Positions 1 through 8,683 of a stretch of DNA of 64,000 nt are shown here, in pieces. Origin of the DNA: an uncultured bacterium (GTDB lineage Bacteria; Patescibacteriota; Saccharimonadia; Saccharimonadales; Saccharimonadaceae); NCBI GenBank assembly GCA_903832635.1, contig CAILCF010000005.1, positions 172,455 to 236,454 on the forward strand, in the 5' to 3' direction. Position numbers and translations under genes: made by a program. Position 1 is the first letter of the stretch, and the number at the start of each line of letters is the position of its first letter. Under the pieces are notes generated by a model. It was given only the letters and a program-made list of their open reading frames with translations. It did not search any database and was not told the DNA's origin.

Positions 1-1094
1 TCATCCGTCTGACCCTCGACGGCCATTAGTAACCAGATTGCGACACGTCTGGCAGCCGTGGCAGTTCCGGATTTTTCCAAAATTCGTTGTATCAATTGGG
101 CAGTAGACTGGGATGCAATCAATGCATTTATTACAGTGCTATCCAGATTTAATATTTTCCAAGATTCCCTATAAAATGGTGGTAATTGTGGTACGCTTGA
201 TTGTATAAGTTCAATTTCTTCATTCGAAAGCACAATTGGTGGGATATCAGCATCCGGCATATATCTGTAGTCTTGAGAATCTTCCTTGTTTCGCTGTGAA
301 GTTGTCCGTTGCTTTGATTCATCCCAACCACGGGTTTCTTGAACAATGATTTCACCTTTTTCCAAAAGTTCAACTTGACGATAAAATTCGAATTCTATAG
401 CGCGCTCAACGCTACGGAAAGAATTTAGGTTTTTTACTTCCGACCTTATGCCAAGTTCATTTGAACTTTTTAGAGCTGCTGATGTATTGACATCAAATCG
501 CATGTTACCGTGATATAAATCTCCTCGTGTTACTCCGGCATAAGTCATTAGTCTGTAAAGTTCAATCACAAATGCTTTTGCCTGGGCGGATGAATGAATA
601 TCCGGCTCAGTTACGATTTCAAGCAGTGGTGTGCCTGCTCGATTCAAGTCAACCAAACTATAATTACCATGATGAGTAAGTTTCCCGGCGTCTTCTTCCA
701 TATGAGCATGGTTAATGCGAACCTTAAAGGATTCGCCATCATCCATTGGTATATCTATTTCACCAGGGCCAATAATCGGCTGATACATTTGAGTTGTTTG
801 ATAGCCTTTCGGGAGGTCGGGGTAAAAATAGTGCTTTCTATCAAATCTGCTGATATGTTCAATTGGACTATTTAAGGCTTTCCCGGCTTTTATTGCCAAA
901 TCAACTGCACCCCGATTCAAAACCGGTAACATCCCGGGAAGACCAAAATCAATCGGGCTGACTACGGTATTTGGTGATTTATCACGTTCGTCATTATCAG
1001 CGCCACTGAAAAGTTTTGTATTGGTTGCCAACTGTACATGGCACTCGATTCCGACAGTCATCTGGTATTTATCAAGAATTTCTTTGCCTATCAT
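1..1094 (-). CDS. gatB: Aspartyl/glutamyl-tRNA amidotransferase subunit B (3' end cut by window edge)
   Basis: GatB binds misacylated Glu-tRNA(Gln) or Asp-tRNA(Asn) and, with GatA and GatC, amidates it in the cytoplasm. The minus frame is open from ATG at 1094 to the window edge, about 364 codons of a family that usually has about 475, so only the C-terminal tail domain is missing. Near the N-terminus it reads VGIECHVQL followed by the conserved Tyr-Pro-Asp-Leu-Pro-Lys-Gly-Tyr-Gln segment; later SVERAIEFE and DYRYMPDADIP are typical GatB. The start overlaps the upstream gene's TAA stop as TAATG, so the two are translationally coupled. No frameshift is seen. Confidence 0.95.
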   Translation of the reverse strand, partial: MIGKEILDKYQMTVGIECHVQLATNTKLFSGADNDERDKSPNTVVSPIDFGLPGMLPVLNRGAVDLAIKAGKALNSPIEHISRFDRKHYFYPDLPKGYQTTQMYQPIIGPGEIDIPMDDGESFKVRINHAHMEEDAGKLTHHGNYSLVDLNRAGTPLLEIVTEPDIHSSAQAKAFVIELYRLMTYAGVTRGDLYHGNMRFDVNTSAALKSSNELGIRSEVKNLNSFRSVERAIEFEFYRQVELLEKGEIIVQETRGWDESKQRTTSQRNKEDSQDYRYMPDADIPPIVLSNEEIELIQSSVPQLPPFYRESWKILNLDSTVINALIASQSTAQLIQRILEKSGTATAARRVAIWLLMAVEGQTD

Positions 1095-1516
1095 TATATT
1101 GCTCCCAAATCCTTCAGCGCTTTTCGAAATTCATGTAAAGCTCGACGTGCTTGTTCGTACGAAATATGAGCATCCGATTCGTGGGCAATCGTATTTCTTA
1201 GTTTATGAGCAGTCCATATACCATTTCTATCGCTATACAGTTGGACGGAATTTTTCATTCTTTCTCCCATAGTTTTGCCTGCAAAACCGCGTGCTTTTAA
1301 GGCTTGATCAAGTAGTTTATCGAAGTTAATAACTGATACATAGTAGCTGTTTGGGTCATCAGATTTTAATTGGTGCTCGTATTCGAGGCACTTAGCACGA
1401 AAATGCTGGACATCAATTTTTTTTGAACTTATACGACTAAGTTTAGTCATTAATGCAAACAATAACGCACCGACAATTATTATTCCCGAAAGAAAGAATA
1501 TTAATAATAAGTCCAT
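1094..1516 (-). CDS. Membrane-anchored HEPN-like hypothetical protein in the gat operon
   Basis: A 140-residue protein with one N-terminal membrane helix (residues 1-24, LLLIFFLSGIIIVGALLFAL), a charged linker, and a soluble helical domain. The C-terminal part holds LRNTIAHE, which fits the R-x4-H motif of HEPN-superfamily proteins (HEPN ribonucleases and DUF4145-type domains). It sits between gatA and gatB with TAATG overlaps at both ends, so it is co-translated with the amidotransferase subunits. I do not recognise a named family. A role in tRNA handling at the membrane would be speculation; many HEPN-like domains are not catalytic. The frame is certain from the tight overlaps; function is open. 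Confidence 0.75.
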   Translation of the reverse strand: MDLLLIFFLSGIIIVGALLFALMTKLSRISSKKIDVQHFRAKCLEYEHQLKSDDPNSYYVSVINFDKLLDQALKARGFAGKTMGERMKNSVQLYSDRNGIWTAHKLRNTIAHESDAHISYEQARRALHEFRKALKDLGAI

Positions 1517-2898
1517 TATTTATTCTCCATTGATTTAGCCAAGGCAAAAATCTTCGCATCACTCTTCATTGGGCCCATCAATTGCACCCCGATTGGCAAG
1601 CCAGCTTGGTTCTTGCCAGCCGGAACGCTAATTGCAGGCAATCCCGCCAAAGACGTAGGAACTGTCATAATATCATTCAAATACATTTTAATTGGTTCGG
1701 CTGTGTTTTCACCTAATTTAAAGGCAGGCGTCGGTGCAGTCGGCCCTATCAATATATCGTATGTTTCAAATAATTTATTAAACTCATCAATTAAAAGTGT
1801 TCGGGCTTTTTGGGCTTGCAAATAATAGGCATCAAAAAAACCACTTGAAAGTACATAGCTGCCTATCATAATTCGACGTTTGTTTTCGGTTACAAAACCC
1901 TGATCGCGGGTTTTTCCGTAAAGTTCTGCCAAAGTTGTGACACCTTCGGCGCGTCGACCATAACGAATACCATCATATCTGGCTAAATTACTACAAAGTT
2001 CTGCCGGCACAATAATGTAATAAATTGCCAGTGCATATTCAGCCATCGGTAAACTAACTTCTTCAACACTATGACCAGCTGATTTTAATTTTTCGACATA
2101 TTCATTAACCTTTTCACGAACTTCAGGGTCAACGTCATTGGTCATAAAATCCTTGACAAGGCCAATTTTTTGATTTGTTTTCGAATTTGCCTGAACCTCA
2201 AAAAAATCAGGTAAGGTTGTCATATCGTTTTTGTCACGACCAGTAATTATTTCTGTAATAAATTCGGCGTCAGAAACATTCGTAGCGAAACAACCAATCA
2301 CATCAGTACTGCTAGCCATTGCAACAACTCCATATCGACTTACCGCTCCGTAGGAAGTCTTTACACCAACTACGCCATTAAAGCTGGCTGGCTGGCGAAT
2401 AGAACCGCCTGTGTCACTTCCAAGTGCAAATGGTACGACTCCAAGAGCTGTAACTACTGCTGAACCGCCACTGCTACCACCGGCAACCCGAGTCTTATCA
2501 AATGCATTGCTAGTTGGCCCAAAGGCCGAATTTTCGGTACTACCTCCGTGAGCAAAGGCATCTAGATTAGCTTTCCCGATACAAATAGCACCTTCGGCTT
2601 CAAGTTTTTCAACAGCTGTAGCCTGTAATGGGGCGTTAAAATTTTCCAAAATTTTGCTGGCAGCTGTTGTTGGGGCGCCAAATGCTAAAAAGTTATCTTT
2701 GACTACAAAAGGAACTCCGGCAAGCTTGCCGGAAATTTTGCCTGAATCAACACCGTCGGCTCTTTTAAGTGCCCTTTCAGCCGTCAGACTTAATAGTGCA
2801 TGATATTCTTCGTTTTCTTTGGCCAGTTTTAAAGAATTCTCAACTACCGCTCGCGCCGATGTGTCTTTGATTTTTGTTAAAACTTCAGAAATCGTCAT
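1516..2898 (-). CDS. gatA: Aspartyl/glutamyl-tRNA amidotransferase subunit A
   Basis: GatA is the glutaminase/amidase subunit that releases ammonia from glutamine for tRNA-dependent amidation. At 460 residues it has the usual family length. The amidase-signature Ser-cisSer-Lys triad is visible: Lys in PFVVKDNF near residue 68, the glycine/serine segment GGSSGGSAV near 143, and the nucleophile region GSDTGGSIRQPA near 160. It follows gatC after a 1-base gap and its TAA overlaps the ATG of the HEPN-like gene. Regulation is presumably from the single promoter before gatC. Confidence 0.97.
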   Translation of the reverse strand: MTISEVLTKIKDTSARAVVENSLKLAKENEEYHALLSLTAERALKRADGVDSGKISGKLAGVPFVVKDNFLAFGAPTTAASKILENFNAPLQATAVEKLEAEGAICIGKANLDAFAHGGSTENSAFGPTSNAFDKTRVAGGSSGGSAVVTALGVVPFALGSDTGGSIRQPASFNGVVGVKTSYGAVSRYGVVAMASSTDVIGCFATNVSDAEFITEIITGRDKNDMTTLPDFFEVQANSKTNQKIGLVKDFMTNDVDPEVREKVNEYVEKLKSAGHSVEEVSLPMAEYALAIYYIIVPAELCSNLARYDGIRYGRRAEGVTTLAELYGKTRDQGFVTENKRRIMIGSYVLSSGFFDAYYLQAQKARTLLIDEFNKLFETYDILIGPTAPTPAFKLGENTAEPIKMYLNDIMTVPTSLAGLPAISVPAGKNQAGLPIGVQLMGPMKSDAKIFALAKSMENK

Positions 2899-2899
2899 A

Positions 2900-3190
2900 T
2901 TAAAGTACCTTCGGAACTTTTACTTGAAAATCAGCTACTTCAGGAGAACACGCTAAAAGTTCCTCACGACTTATGCCGTAATCAATTATCTTATCATCAC
3001 GCCATACATTACTGAGTCCTGTTACCTGATATGTCGGCTGTATGCCGGTAGTATCCAATTTACTGAGTTGTTCAACATAACCCAAAATATTACTTATATC
3101 AGTACGCAATCCATCAATTTCGGTGTCGCCAAGTTCCAACTTAGAAAGCTGTGCTAGATGCAGCACATCATCACGAGATATCTGTGTCAT
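2900..3190 (-). CDS. gatC: Aspartyl/glutamyl-tRNA amidotransferase subunit C
   Basis: A 96-residue GatC, the small subunit that wraps GatA and GatB together. The start of the family is clear (MTQISRDDVLHLAQLSKLEL), as is the internal stretch around LDTTGIQPTYQVTGLSNVWRDD. It is the first gene of the gatC-gatA-HEPN-gatB operon. No Shine-Dalgarno sequence precedes the ATG; instead a perfect TATAAT lies 6 bases upstream, predicting a leaderless mRNA. Confidence 0.96.
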   Translation of the reverse strand: MTQISRDDVLHLAQLSKLELGDTEIDGLRTDISNILGYVEQLSKLDTTGIQPTYQVTGLSNVWRDDKIIDYGISREELLACSPEVADFQVKVPKVL

Positions 3191-3196
3191 GTGACT

Positions 3197-3202
3197 ATTA
3201 TA
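3197..3202 (-). promoter_or_regulatory. -10 box of gatC, predicted leaderless
   Basis: Minus-strand TATAAT with exactly 6 bases between it and the gatC ATG at 3190. Transcription would begin at or within a base or two of the start codon. The -35 region is weak (GTTTTT at 17-base spacing). Confidence 0.6.
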
Positions 3203-3250
3203 CCTTAATTAAGCCACTAAAAAACAGTTTTAGTTTATTAATATATTTAA

Positions 3251-4012
3251 TTATTTGTATGCTTCGTTTGCTTTCGGCGTCAATAAATATATACCAGCAA
3301 CCAATGGTAATAAAGCGTATGGTATATAAATTGCAGATGCAACAAAATACGTATTTAGCATGGGGCCGATTGATATTGAGTATTTAGAGTAAGCACTAAG
3401 TAGTGGATAAAGCCGTTGTACTAATTCATATATTTCATAACCCACCGCACCGATAGACAAAGCTATACCCACGTACCGAAATAATCTACCGCCGCGTAAC
3501 AGACCAATTGCCATAACGATGCAGTAAACTATTGCAATAAATATTGGCATAAGCGACTTAAAGTAATCTGGGCTTTGAATGCTGGATGAGTATGCTGCTG
3601 ATCCGTAGGATGATGAATATTTAGCAGCATATTCTGAGGCGGTGTTTAACGATGAAATACTCGCAGAAGCCATTGCTCCTAAAATTACTGCTGTAATTAA
3701 AAACATCCATGCTAAAAAATAACTAAATGCCGGAATCCTATAGGCAAATGGTTTTTCTGGGTTTTCTAAAACCGTAGAAACGGGTGTTTGTTGACGGCTT
3801 TCAATCCTTGTAGAGCCTGGTACACTGATGTTTACCCTCGAGGTTGGTTCAACCTCTGGATTTTTTGCCATATTTTCGTTACCAAACCCTTGGCTGGGTT
3901 GATTTTCTACCGCGGCAGGTTGTGGAACGACCGGATGAGGTTGTAGTGCTTCGTTTTCTTTGGCTTGTCTTCGCAAATCGTCTTCGCTACTGATTGGGTT
4001 TATGTCTGTCAT
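3251..4012 (-). CDS. Hypothetical membrane protein with proline-rich cytoplasmic N-terminus
   Basis: A 253-residue protein. The first 95 residues are hydrophilic and rich in Pro, Gln, Asn and Glu, likely cytoplasmic and disordered. Four hydrophobic segments follow (near residues 97-118, 153-172, 178-196 and 225-245). The loop between the first two is rich in Ser, Tyr and Ala, as in a surface-exposed loop. I recognise no family. It lies between gatC and the helicase on the same strand but is separated by 61 and 72 bases, so it may be its own unit. Confidence 0.7.
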   Translation of the reverse strand: MTDINPISSEDDLRRQAKENEALQPHPVVPQPAAVENQPSQGFGNENMAKNPEVEPTSRVNISVPGSTRIESRQQTPVSTVLENPEKPFAYRIPAFSYFLAWMFLITAVILGAMASASISSLNTASEYAAKYSSSYGSAAYSSSIQSPDYFKSLMPIFIAIVYCIVMAIGLLRGGRLFRYVGIALSIGAVGYEIYELVQRLYPLLSAYSKYSISIGPMLNTYFVASAIYIPYALLPLVAGIYLLTPKANEAYK

Positions 4013-4084
4013 ACTATAATTCGATTATTATTTATAAGCATATGCAATAATATTACCCCAATTTTATAATAATGACCAATGAAA

Positions 4085-5314
4085 TTATCGTCTGGCTTCA
4101 ATAAATGTGTGGGCGTGACCGGATGCTCCGGCTCGGCCGGTTCGGCCAATTCGATGTATATAATCATCGTAGGTTTGTGGTGTGTCAAAGTTAATAACGT
4201 GTGATACGTTAGGAATATCTAGCCCACGAGCTGCAACATCCGTAGCGACCATTACCCTAACTCGTCCATCTTTGAATTGTTTCAGTGCACGGGCACGTTG
4301 GGATTGGTTTTTGTTGCCATGAATAGCAATCGATGCAATCCCGCTGTTATCCAAGTGGTCGCTTAGGCGTTGAACGCCAAATTTAGTTTCACCGAAAACC
4401 AGAACTTTTTCGTATTTTTCAGATTCACGTAGCATATCTGTTAAAAGTTCAATTTTGTGTGATTTATCACGAGCTTCAATCACATCTTGTTCGATATGCT
4501 CGTTTGTCTCACTTGTTCGAACCGATATTGTGATTGGATTTTTCGAGAAATTATTGATAATCGCGGAAATCTCTGGGGTTATCGTTGCACTGAAAAGAAG
4601 TGTTTGACGATCGGATGGTGTTGCACCGACAATCATACGAATATCAGGCAAAAACCCCATATCCAGCATTCGGTCAGCTTCGTCCAAGACCAAGGTTGTT
4701 ATGTGGTCCAGATTGATAAATCGGCGATTCATCAAATCCTTTAAACGCCCAGGTGTGCCAATTATAAAATGAGGACGACGCTTTAGGTCACGTATTTGAC
4801 GTTCAGCCGGTACACCGCCAACAACAAGTGCAGAATATAAATTTAATCCTTGGCTAAAAACACGAAATTCCTCGTCGATTTGCTGCGCAAGTTCGCGTGT
4901 TGGAGCGATAATTAAAACACTAGGTCGTTCGTTTACGCCTTTCATGTGTTCAATTATTGGTAATAAAAAGGCGGCGGTTTTACCGGTACCGGTATTTGCA
5001 ATGCCGATAACGTCCTTGCCTTCTAGAATCGGTAAGATTGCTTGGTCTTGAATTGAAGACGTACTAATATAGCCCTTTTTATCAATGTTATGTTGGAGTT
5101 GTCCACCGAATTTAAAATCTATGAATTTATTTTGTGATTCGTATTGAATCTCTTCGGCTTTTGGTGTTGCACGATTAATAAACTTGGTGGGATTAATATA
5201 TTTTTTTACAGGTCCCCGACTGCCCCTCGTTCGCTGTCCAGCGAATCGACCGCGGTTAAAAGTTGACGTGCGTGCACCACTGGGGCGTCCGCCGCTTCGT
5301 TGATAATATGCCAT
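4085..5314 (-). CDS. DEAD-box ATP-dependent RNA helicase
   Basis: A 409-residue superfamily 2 RNA helicase of the RhlE/DeaD type that unwinds structured RNA in the cytoplasm. Motifs are all present in order: Q-motif region with IQDQAI, motif I ANTGTGKT, Ia PTRELAQQ, II VLDEADRMLD, III FSATIT, V ATDVAARGLDIP, VI HRIGRTGR. The 60-residue N-terminus is basic and Arg/Gly-rich; the C-terminal extension seen in CsdA is missing and the protein ends shortly after motif VI. The ATG has a GAAAGG Shine-Dalgarno and follows a leader of about 145 bases, suggesting RNA-level control as in cold-shock helicases. Confidence 0.93.
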   Translation of the reverse strand: MAYYQRSGGRPSGARTSTFNRGRFAGQRTRGSRGPVKKYINPTKFINRATPKAEEIQYESQNKFIDFKFGGQLQHNIDKKGYISTSSIQDQAILPILEGKDVIGIANTGTGKTAAFLLPIIEHMKGVNERPSVLIIAPTRELAQQIDEEFRVFSQGLNLYSALVVGGVPAERQIRDLKRRPHFIIGTPGRLKDLMNRRFINLDHITTLVLDEADRMLDMGFLPDIRMIVGATPSDRQTLLFSATITPEISAIINNFSKNPITISVRTSETNEHIEQDVIEARDKSHKIELLTDMLRESEKYEKVLVFGETKFGVQRLSDHLDNSGIASIAIHGNKNQSQRARALKQFKDGRVRVMVATDVAARGLDIPNVSHVINFDTPQTYDDYIHRIGRTGRAGASGHAHTFIEARR

Positions 5315-5461
5315 TATTAATAGCCTTTCAGTAATTTGTAGTATTGTATGCAGTTATAAAAAACAAGAGATTATTCGGTGATAGCGCCTGACGCATAATG
5401 CGTTAATTGTCACGGGTGCGCTCTTCTTGGAATGAGGCCCTAGCATTTCATCGAATGCAAT
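5315..5461 (-). promoter_or_regulatory. Long structured 5' leader of the helicase gene
   Basis: Between the predicted start of transcription and the helicase ATG there are about 145 bases without a gene. Two palindromic stems are visible: a GCATT/AATGC pair around 5442-5458 and ACGCAT/ATGCGT around 5389-5403. The length contrasts with the leaderless genes nearby and fits a regulated leader for an RNA helicase. Confidence 0.45.
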
Positions 5462-5467
5462 TAGGCA

Positions 5468-5496
5468 ATAATAGCATACTTTTTGCAATTTTGCAA
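5468..5496 (-). promoter_or_regulatory. Promoter of the helicase gene
   Basis: Minus strand: -35 TTGCAA (5491-5496), 17-base spacer, -10 TATTAT (5468-5473). This places transcription initiation near 5461, well upstream of the ATG at 5314. Confidence 0.55.
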
Positions 5497-5523
5497 GCAT
5501 TATACCTTTAGATTAACGGACTT

Positions 5524-7494
5524 TTAAAGCTTTGCCTGGATTTCTGCGATTTGGTCACGGATTTCGGCAGCTTTTTCAAATTCCAAGTTTGCAGCTGCAA
5601 ATTCCATTTGTCCGGTTAAGTCGCGGATAATGCCCGGATATTCATCACGCGGAATCTTTTTAAGGTTAAGCTTTTTCGACTCATCCGGTTTTTTCGGAAT
5701 AATTGCACGGAGTCCTTCACCGACTTCTTTAGCAATACTAACTGGGGTAATGTCATGTTTTTTGTTATATTCCAACTGAATCGTCCGGCGCCGATTCATC
5801 TCGCTGATTGCATTTTTCATTGATTGAGTCACATTGTCGGCATACATAAATACTTGACCGTGCACATGTCTGGCCGCTCGACCACTGGTTTGAATCAATG
5901 CACCGGCGCTACGCAAAAAACCTTCCTTGTCTGCATCCATGATTGCCACCATACTGACTTCAGGTAAATCAAGTCCTTCACGAAGCAAATTAATCCCAAC
6001 CAATACGTCATAAACGCCATTGCGTAAATCTTTTAAGATATCGCCGCGCTCTAGCGTGTCAACATCACTGTGAATATATGCCGTTTTTATATCCATTTCT
6101 TGGAGGTATGTTGATAAATCTTCAGCCATTCGTTTTGTCAGTGTTGTTACTAAGACTCGCTGACCATGAGTAACCCGGTCACGTATTTCAGAAATCAAAT
6201 CGTCAATCTGACCTTTTGATGGACGAATTATTATCTCCGGTTCAACTAAGCCTGTCGGACGAATAATTTGTTCAGACGGTTTTGGACTGTGTGATAATTC
6301 ATAATCACTGGGTGTTGCAGAGACATAAATTACTTGATTTATATGATGATTAAATTCAGCATAAGTAAGTGGTCTATTATCAAGTGCCGATGGCAAACGG
6401 AATCCGTACTCAACTAACACTTCTTTTCTGGACCTATCACCGTTATACATCCCACGCACCTGAGGCAATGTCATGTGACTTTCGTCAATTATCATCAAAA
6501 AATCATCATTAAAATAGTCCAGCAACGTTGCCGGTTGTTCGCCGGGTTCACGATTGGTCAGATACCGACTGTAATTTTCAATCCCCTTTACAAAGCCTGT
6601 TTCTTCTAGCATTTCGATATCATATTTTGTTCTTTGAGACAGTCTTTGCGCTTCCAGAAGTTTATTGTTTTTTTCGAACCATTCAACACGCGTTGCAAAT
6701 TCCTCTTTAATGCCTTTAATTGCATGTTCTAGTTTAGCTTTGGGTGTAACATAGTGACTACTTGGAAAGATTGAAACCTCTTTTGGTTCTGCCTGAATCT
6801 CACCGGTCAATGGATCGATTCGAGTTAATCGTTCGACTTCATCAACTAGAAACTCAACTCGATAGGCTATATCACTACCTGCCGGGAATACATCGACAAT
6901 GTCGCCATGAACGCGAAAAGTACCGCGATGAAAATCGATATCATTTCGATGGTATTGAATGTCCGTGAGTAGCCGAACAAATTTGTCTTGTTTTCTTTTT
7001 TCACCCAGTTTGAGTGTAATTGACATGTCGGCATAATCTTCCGGAGAGCCAATACCATAGATACAACTTACGCTGGCAACAATTATTGTATCCCGATGAG
7101 TCAGCAGCGCGGTTGTGGCTGCGTGTCGCAACCTGTCAATCTCGTCATTAATTTTACTGTCCTTTTCGATATACGTATCGCTCCTGGCAATATATGCTTC
7201 TGGTTGATAGTAATCAAAATAACTAACAAAATAATGTACCTCGTTATCTGGAAAATAAGATTTAAATTCACTATAAAGTTGCGCAGCCAGCGTCTTATTG
7301 TGCGCCAAAATCAAGGTAGGTACATTACGCTTTGCAATAATGTTCGCCATTGTGAAAGTTTTACCGCTGCCGGTTACACCCAATAATACCTGTTCTTTTT
7401 CGCCGGATTCTAACCTAGAAACCAATTCTTTGATTGCTGTTGGTTGATCACCAGTTGGCTGATAGTCACTTTTTAAATTAAATTTTTGGGTCAT
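5524..7494 (-). CDS. uvrB: UvrABC excision nuclease subunit B
   Basis: UvrB is the DNA-damage-verifying helicase-like subunit of nucleotide excision repair. It has 656 residues, normal for the family. Walker A is GVTGSGKT near residue 40, the beta-hairpin region includes VSYFDYYQPEAYI, the DEAD-like motif is DESHMT, and motif VI contains QTSGRAARH. The C-terminus carries the UVR motif (EFAAANLEFEKAAEIRDQI) that contacts UvrC. A perfect TATAAT ends 7 bases before its ATG and there is no Shine-Dalgarno, predicting a leaderless message. Confidence 0.97.
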   Translation of the reverse strand: MTQKFNLKSDYQPTGDQPTAIKELVSRLESGEKEQVLLGVTGSGKTFTMANIIAKRNVPTLILAHNKTLAAQLYSEFKSYFPDNEVHYFVSYFDYYQPEAYIARSDTYIEKDSKINDEIDRLRHAATTALLTHRDTIIVASVSCIYGIGSPEDYADMSITLKLGEKRKQDKFVRLLTDIQYHRNDIDFHRGTFRVHGDIVDVFPAGSDIAYRVEFLVDEVERLTRIDPLTGEIQAEPKEVSIFPSSHYVTPKAKLEHAIKGIKEEFATRVEWFEKNNKLLEAQRLSQRTKYDIEMLEETGFVKGIENYSRYLTNREPGEQPATLLDYFNDDFLMIIDESHMTLPQVRGMYNGDRSRKEVLVEYGFRLPSALDNRPLTYAEFNHHINQVIYVSATPSDYELSHSPKPSEQIIRPTGLVEPEIIIRPSKGQIDDLISEIRDRVTHGQRVLVTTLTKRMAEDLSTYLQEMDIKTAYIHSDVDTLERGDILKDLRNGVYDVLVGINLLREGLDLPEVSMVAIMDADKEGFLRSAGALIQTSGRAARHVHGQVFMYADNVTQSMKNAISEMNRRRTIQLEYNKKHDITPVSIAKEVGEGLRAIIPKKPDESKKLNLKKIPRDEYPGIIRDLTGQMEFAAANLEFEKAAEIRDQIAEIQAKL

Positions 7495-7501
7495 CTAGTC
7501 T

Positions 7502-7507
7502 ATTATA
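7502..7507 (-). promoter_or_regulatory. -10 box of uvrB, predicted leaderless
   Basis: Minus-strand TATAAT, 7 bases before the uvrB ATG at 7494. The hexamer sits inside the perfect palindrome AGTCTATAATAGACT (7498-7512). That symmetry could be an operator as well as a promoter element; the second possibility is inference. Confidence 0.55.
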
Positions 7508-7529
7508 GACTATTTTTTGCGGTGTGAGT

Positions 7530-8150
7530 CTAGCCGAAGTCTTCGTCGCGGTTTTTTATATTAATACCATTATCAGTACCGTCATGTTTAAAATCGGCAT
7601 ACCTGATGTCCAGTGCTTTGATGACTTTTCCAACTAGTCGCTGTGGATTCGTGTCATAAATAATATCTTTGGCGTCTAGTCCGATACTTTCAATATTCTG
7701 AATCAATGTCGGAATATAATCTGCAAGTCCACCGCTTCCCAATAAAACACCTATTACTTTTCGGCTTTCAATTGCAGTTACAAATTCATGAAGACTTCCC
7801 ATTCGACCACCCACAGTAATGACAGCATCGCTGCTGCGAACCAAGTGAACGTTCCGACCAACATATGCCATTCCAGTAAAATTTATATAATCGAATTCAA
7901 CAGTCGGTAATTTATAAACTGTAACGTGTTCGCGAAATGAACTAGCAGGTGAAAAACCGACAGAAACTCCCATACGATCTTTAACACTAAATGCGCCCTG
8001 AGCTGCAAACCATGGTAAACCAACGGTAGCCCCGGTCAGTAATGTTTTACCGGCTTTGGCAATTGCTACCCCCAAATCAAAGGCCAGTTGATGCGAAGCT
8101 TGGACAGTCTGACCAGAAGCCGCACCTGATACGCAAATTTGATACTTCAC
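7530..8150 (-). CDS. LOG/SLOG-family Rossmann protein
   Basis: A 206-residue Rossmann-like protein of the LOG/SLOG superfamily (TIGR00725-type, also described as lysine-decarboxylase-like). The signature is VGGRMGSLHEF near residue 93-103, equivalent to the GGxGTxxE nucleotide-binding loop, preceded by the GATVGLPW and RSSDAVITV strands. Members bind or hydrolyse nucleotides (for example cytokinin-riboside monophosphate hydrolases) but the substrate here cannot be told. The GTG start overlaps the stop of the preceding gene by 4 bases (GTGA), so the pair is coupled. Confidence 0.8.
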   Translation of the reverse strand: MKYQICVSGAASGQTVQASHQLAFDLGVAIAKAGKTLLTGATVGLPWFAAQGAFSVKDRMGVSVGFSPASSFREHVTVYKLPTVEFDYINFTGMAYVGRNVHLVRSSDAVITVGGRMGSLHEFVTAIESRKVIGVLLGSGGLADYIPTLIQNIESIGLDAKDIIYDTNPQRLVGKVIKALDIRYADFKHDGTDNGINIKNRDEDFG

Positions 8151-8674
8151 TTTGCCACCCCCGTCTTATGATTTTTATTAGCTTTAGCGTTATTATACCA
8201 CGCGTCAGATTCCGGCAATAGTCCGATTGATTTAACAATTTCAAGCGTTGAATCATCGTCGGTACGATAGTGACTTAGGTATCTTTCAACAATTTCACCC
8301 CTGAGGCTACGTTGACCATGGCTAATTATCCGTGACTCAAAACTAAGTTCGTGGTGAGCATTTTCTATAATATCAATCAAATTAAATGAGATTATCTCGT
8401 TTTTTATTGAGTATAAAACATAGTCGGTGTAAAAAAACAATTGTTGAATGTCTCTTCTTTTTATCGCAGCAATTAGTGCTTGATAAAGTTCATGACCGGT
8501 TGTATCGGCTGGATCTAGATTCAAAGTACGCATTACTTTGTGAGCATTTTCAAGAATATCAGCTATCAACCTCGTATCAACTCCACTATTGCCGGTAGAT
8601 TTTTCTAACGAACGCATCCCCATAGTAAATATTGGTTCGTCAATATTTAAGGCTTTTTGTAATATACTTGGCAT
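8147..8674 (-). CDS. Hypothetical soluble helical protein
   Basis: A 175-residue, predominantly helical, soluble protein that I cannot assign to a family. It has no signal peptide or membrane segment. It lies between the PfkB-type kinase (10 bases upstream) and the LOG-family gene (4-base overlap), so it is co-transcribed with both. The TGA stop, overlapping the next GTG start, is one of the clear uses of TGA as stop in this window. Confidence 0.7.
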   Translation of the reverse strand: MPSILQKALNIDEPIFTMGMRSLEKSTGNSGVDTRLIADILENAHKVMRTLNLDPADTTGHELYQALIAAIKRRDIQQLFFYTDYVLYSIKNEIISFNLIDIIENAHHELSFESRIISHGQRSLRGEIVERYLSHYRTDDDSTLEIVKSIGLLPESDAWYNNAKANKNHKTGVAK

Positions 8675-8683
8675 AATCTTTGC

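Noticed and set aside
1..1094. Possible frameshift in gatB because no long complete frame is reported there
   Set aside because: Direct translation from the ATG at 1094 is open to position 1 with correct GatB sequence throughout; the gene is only cut by the window edge.
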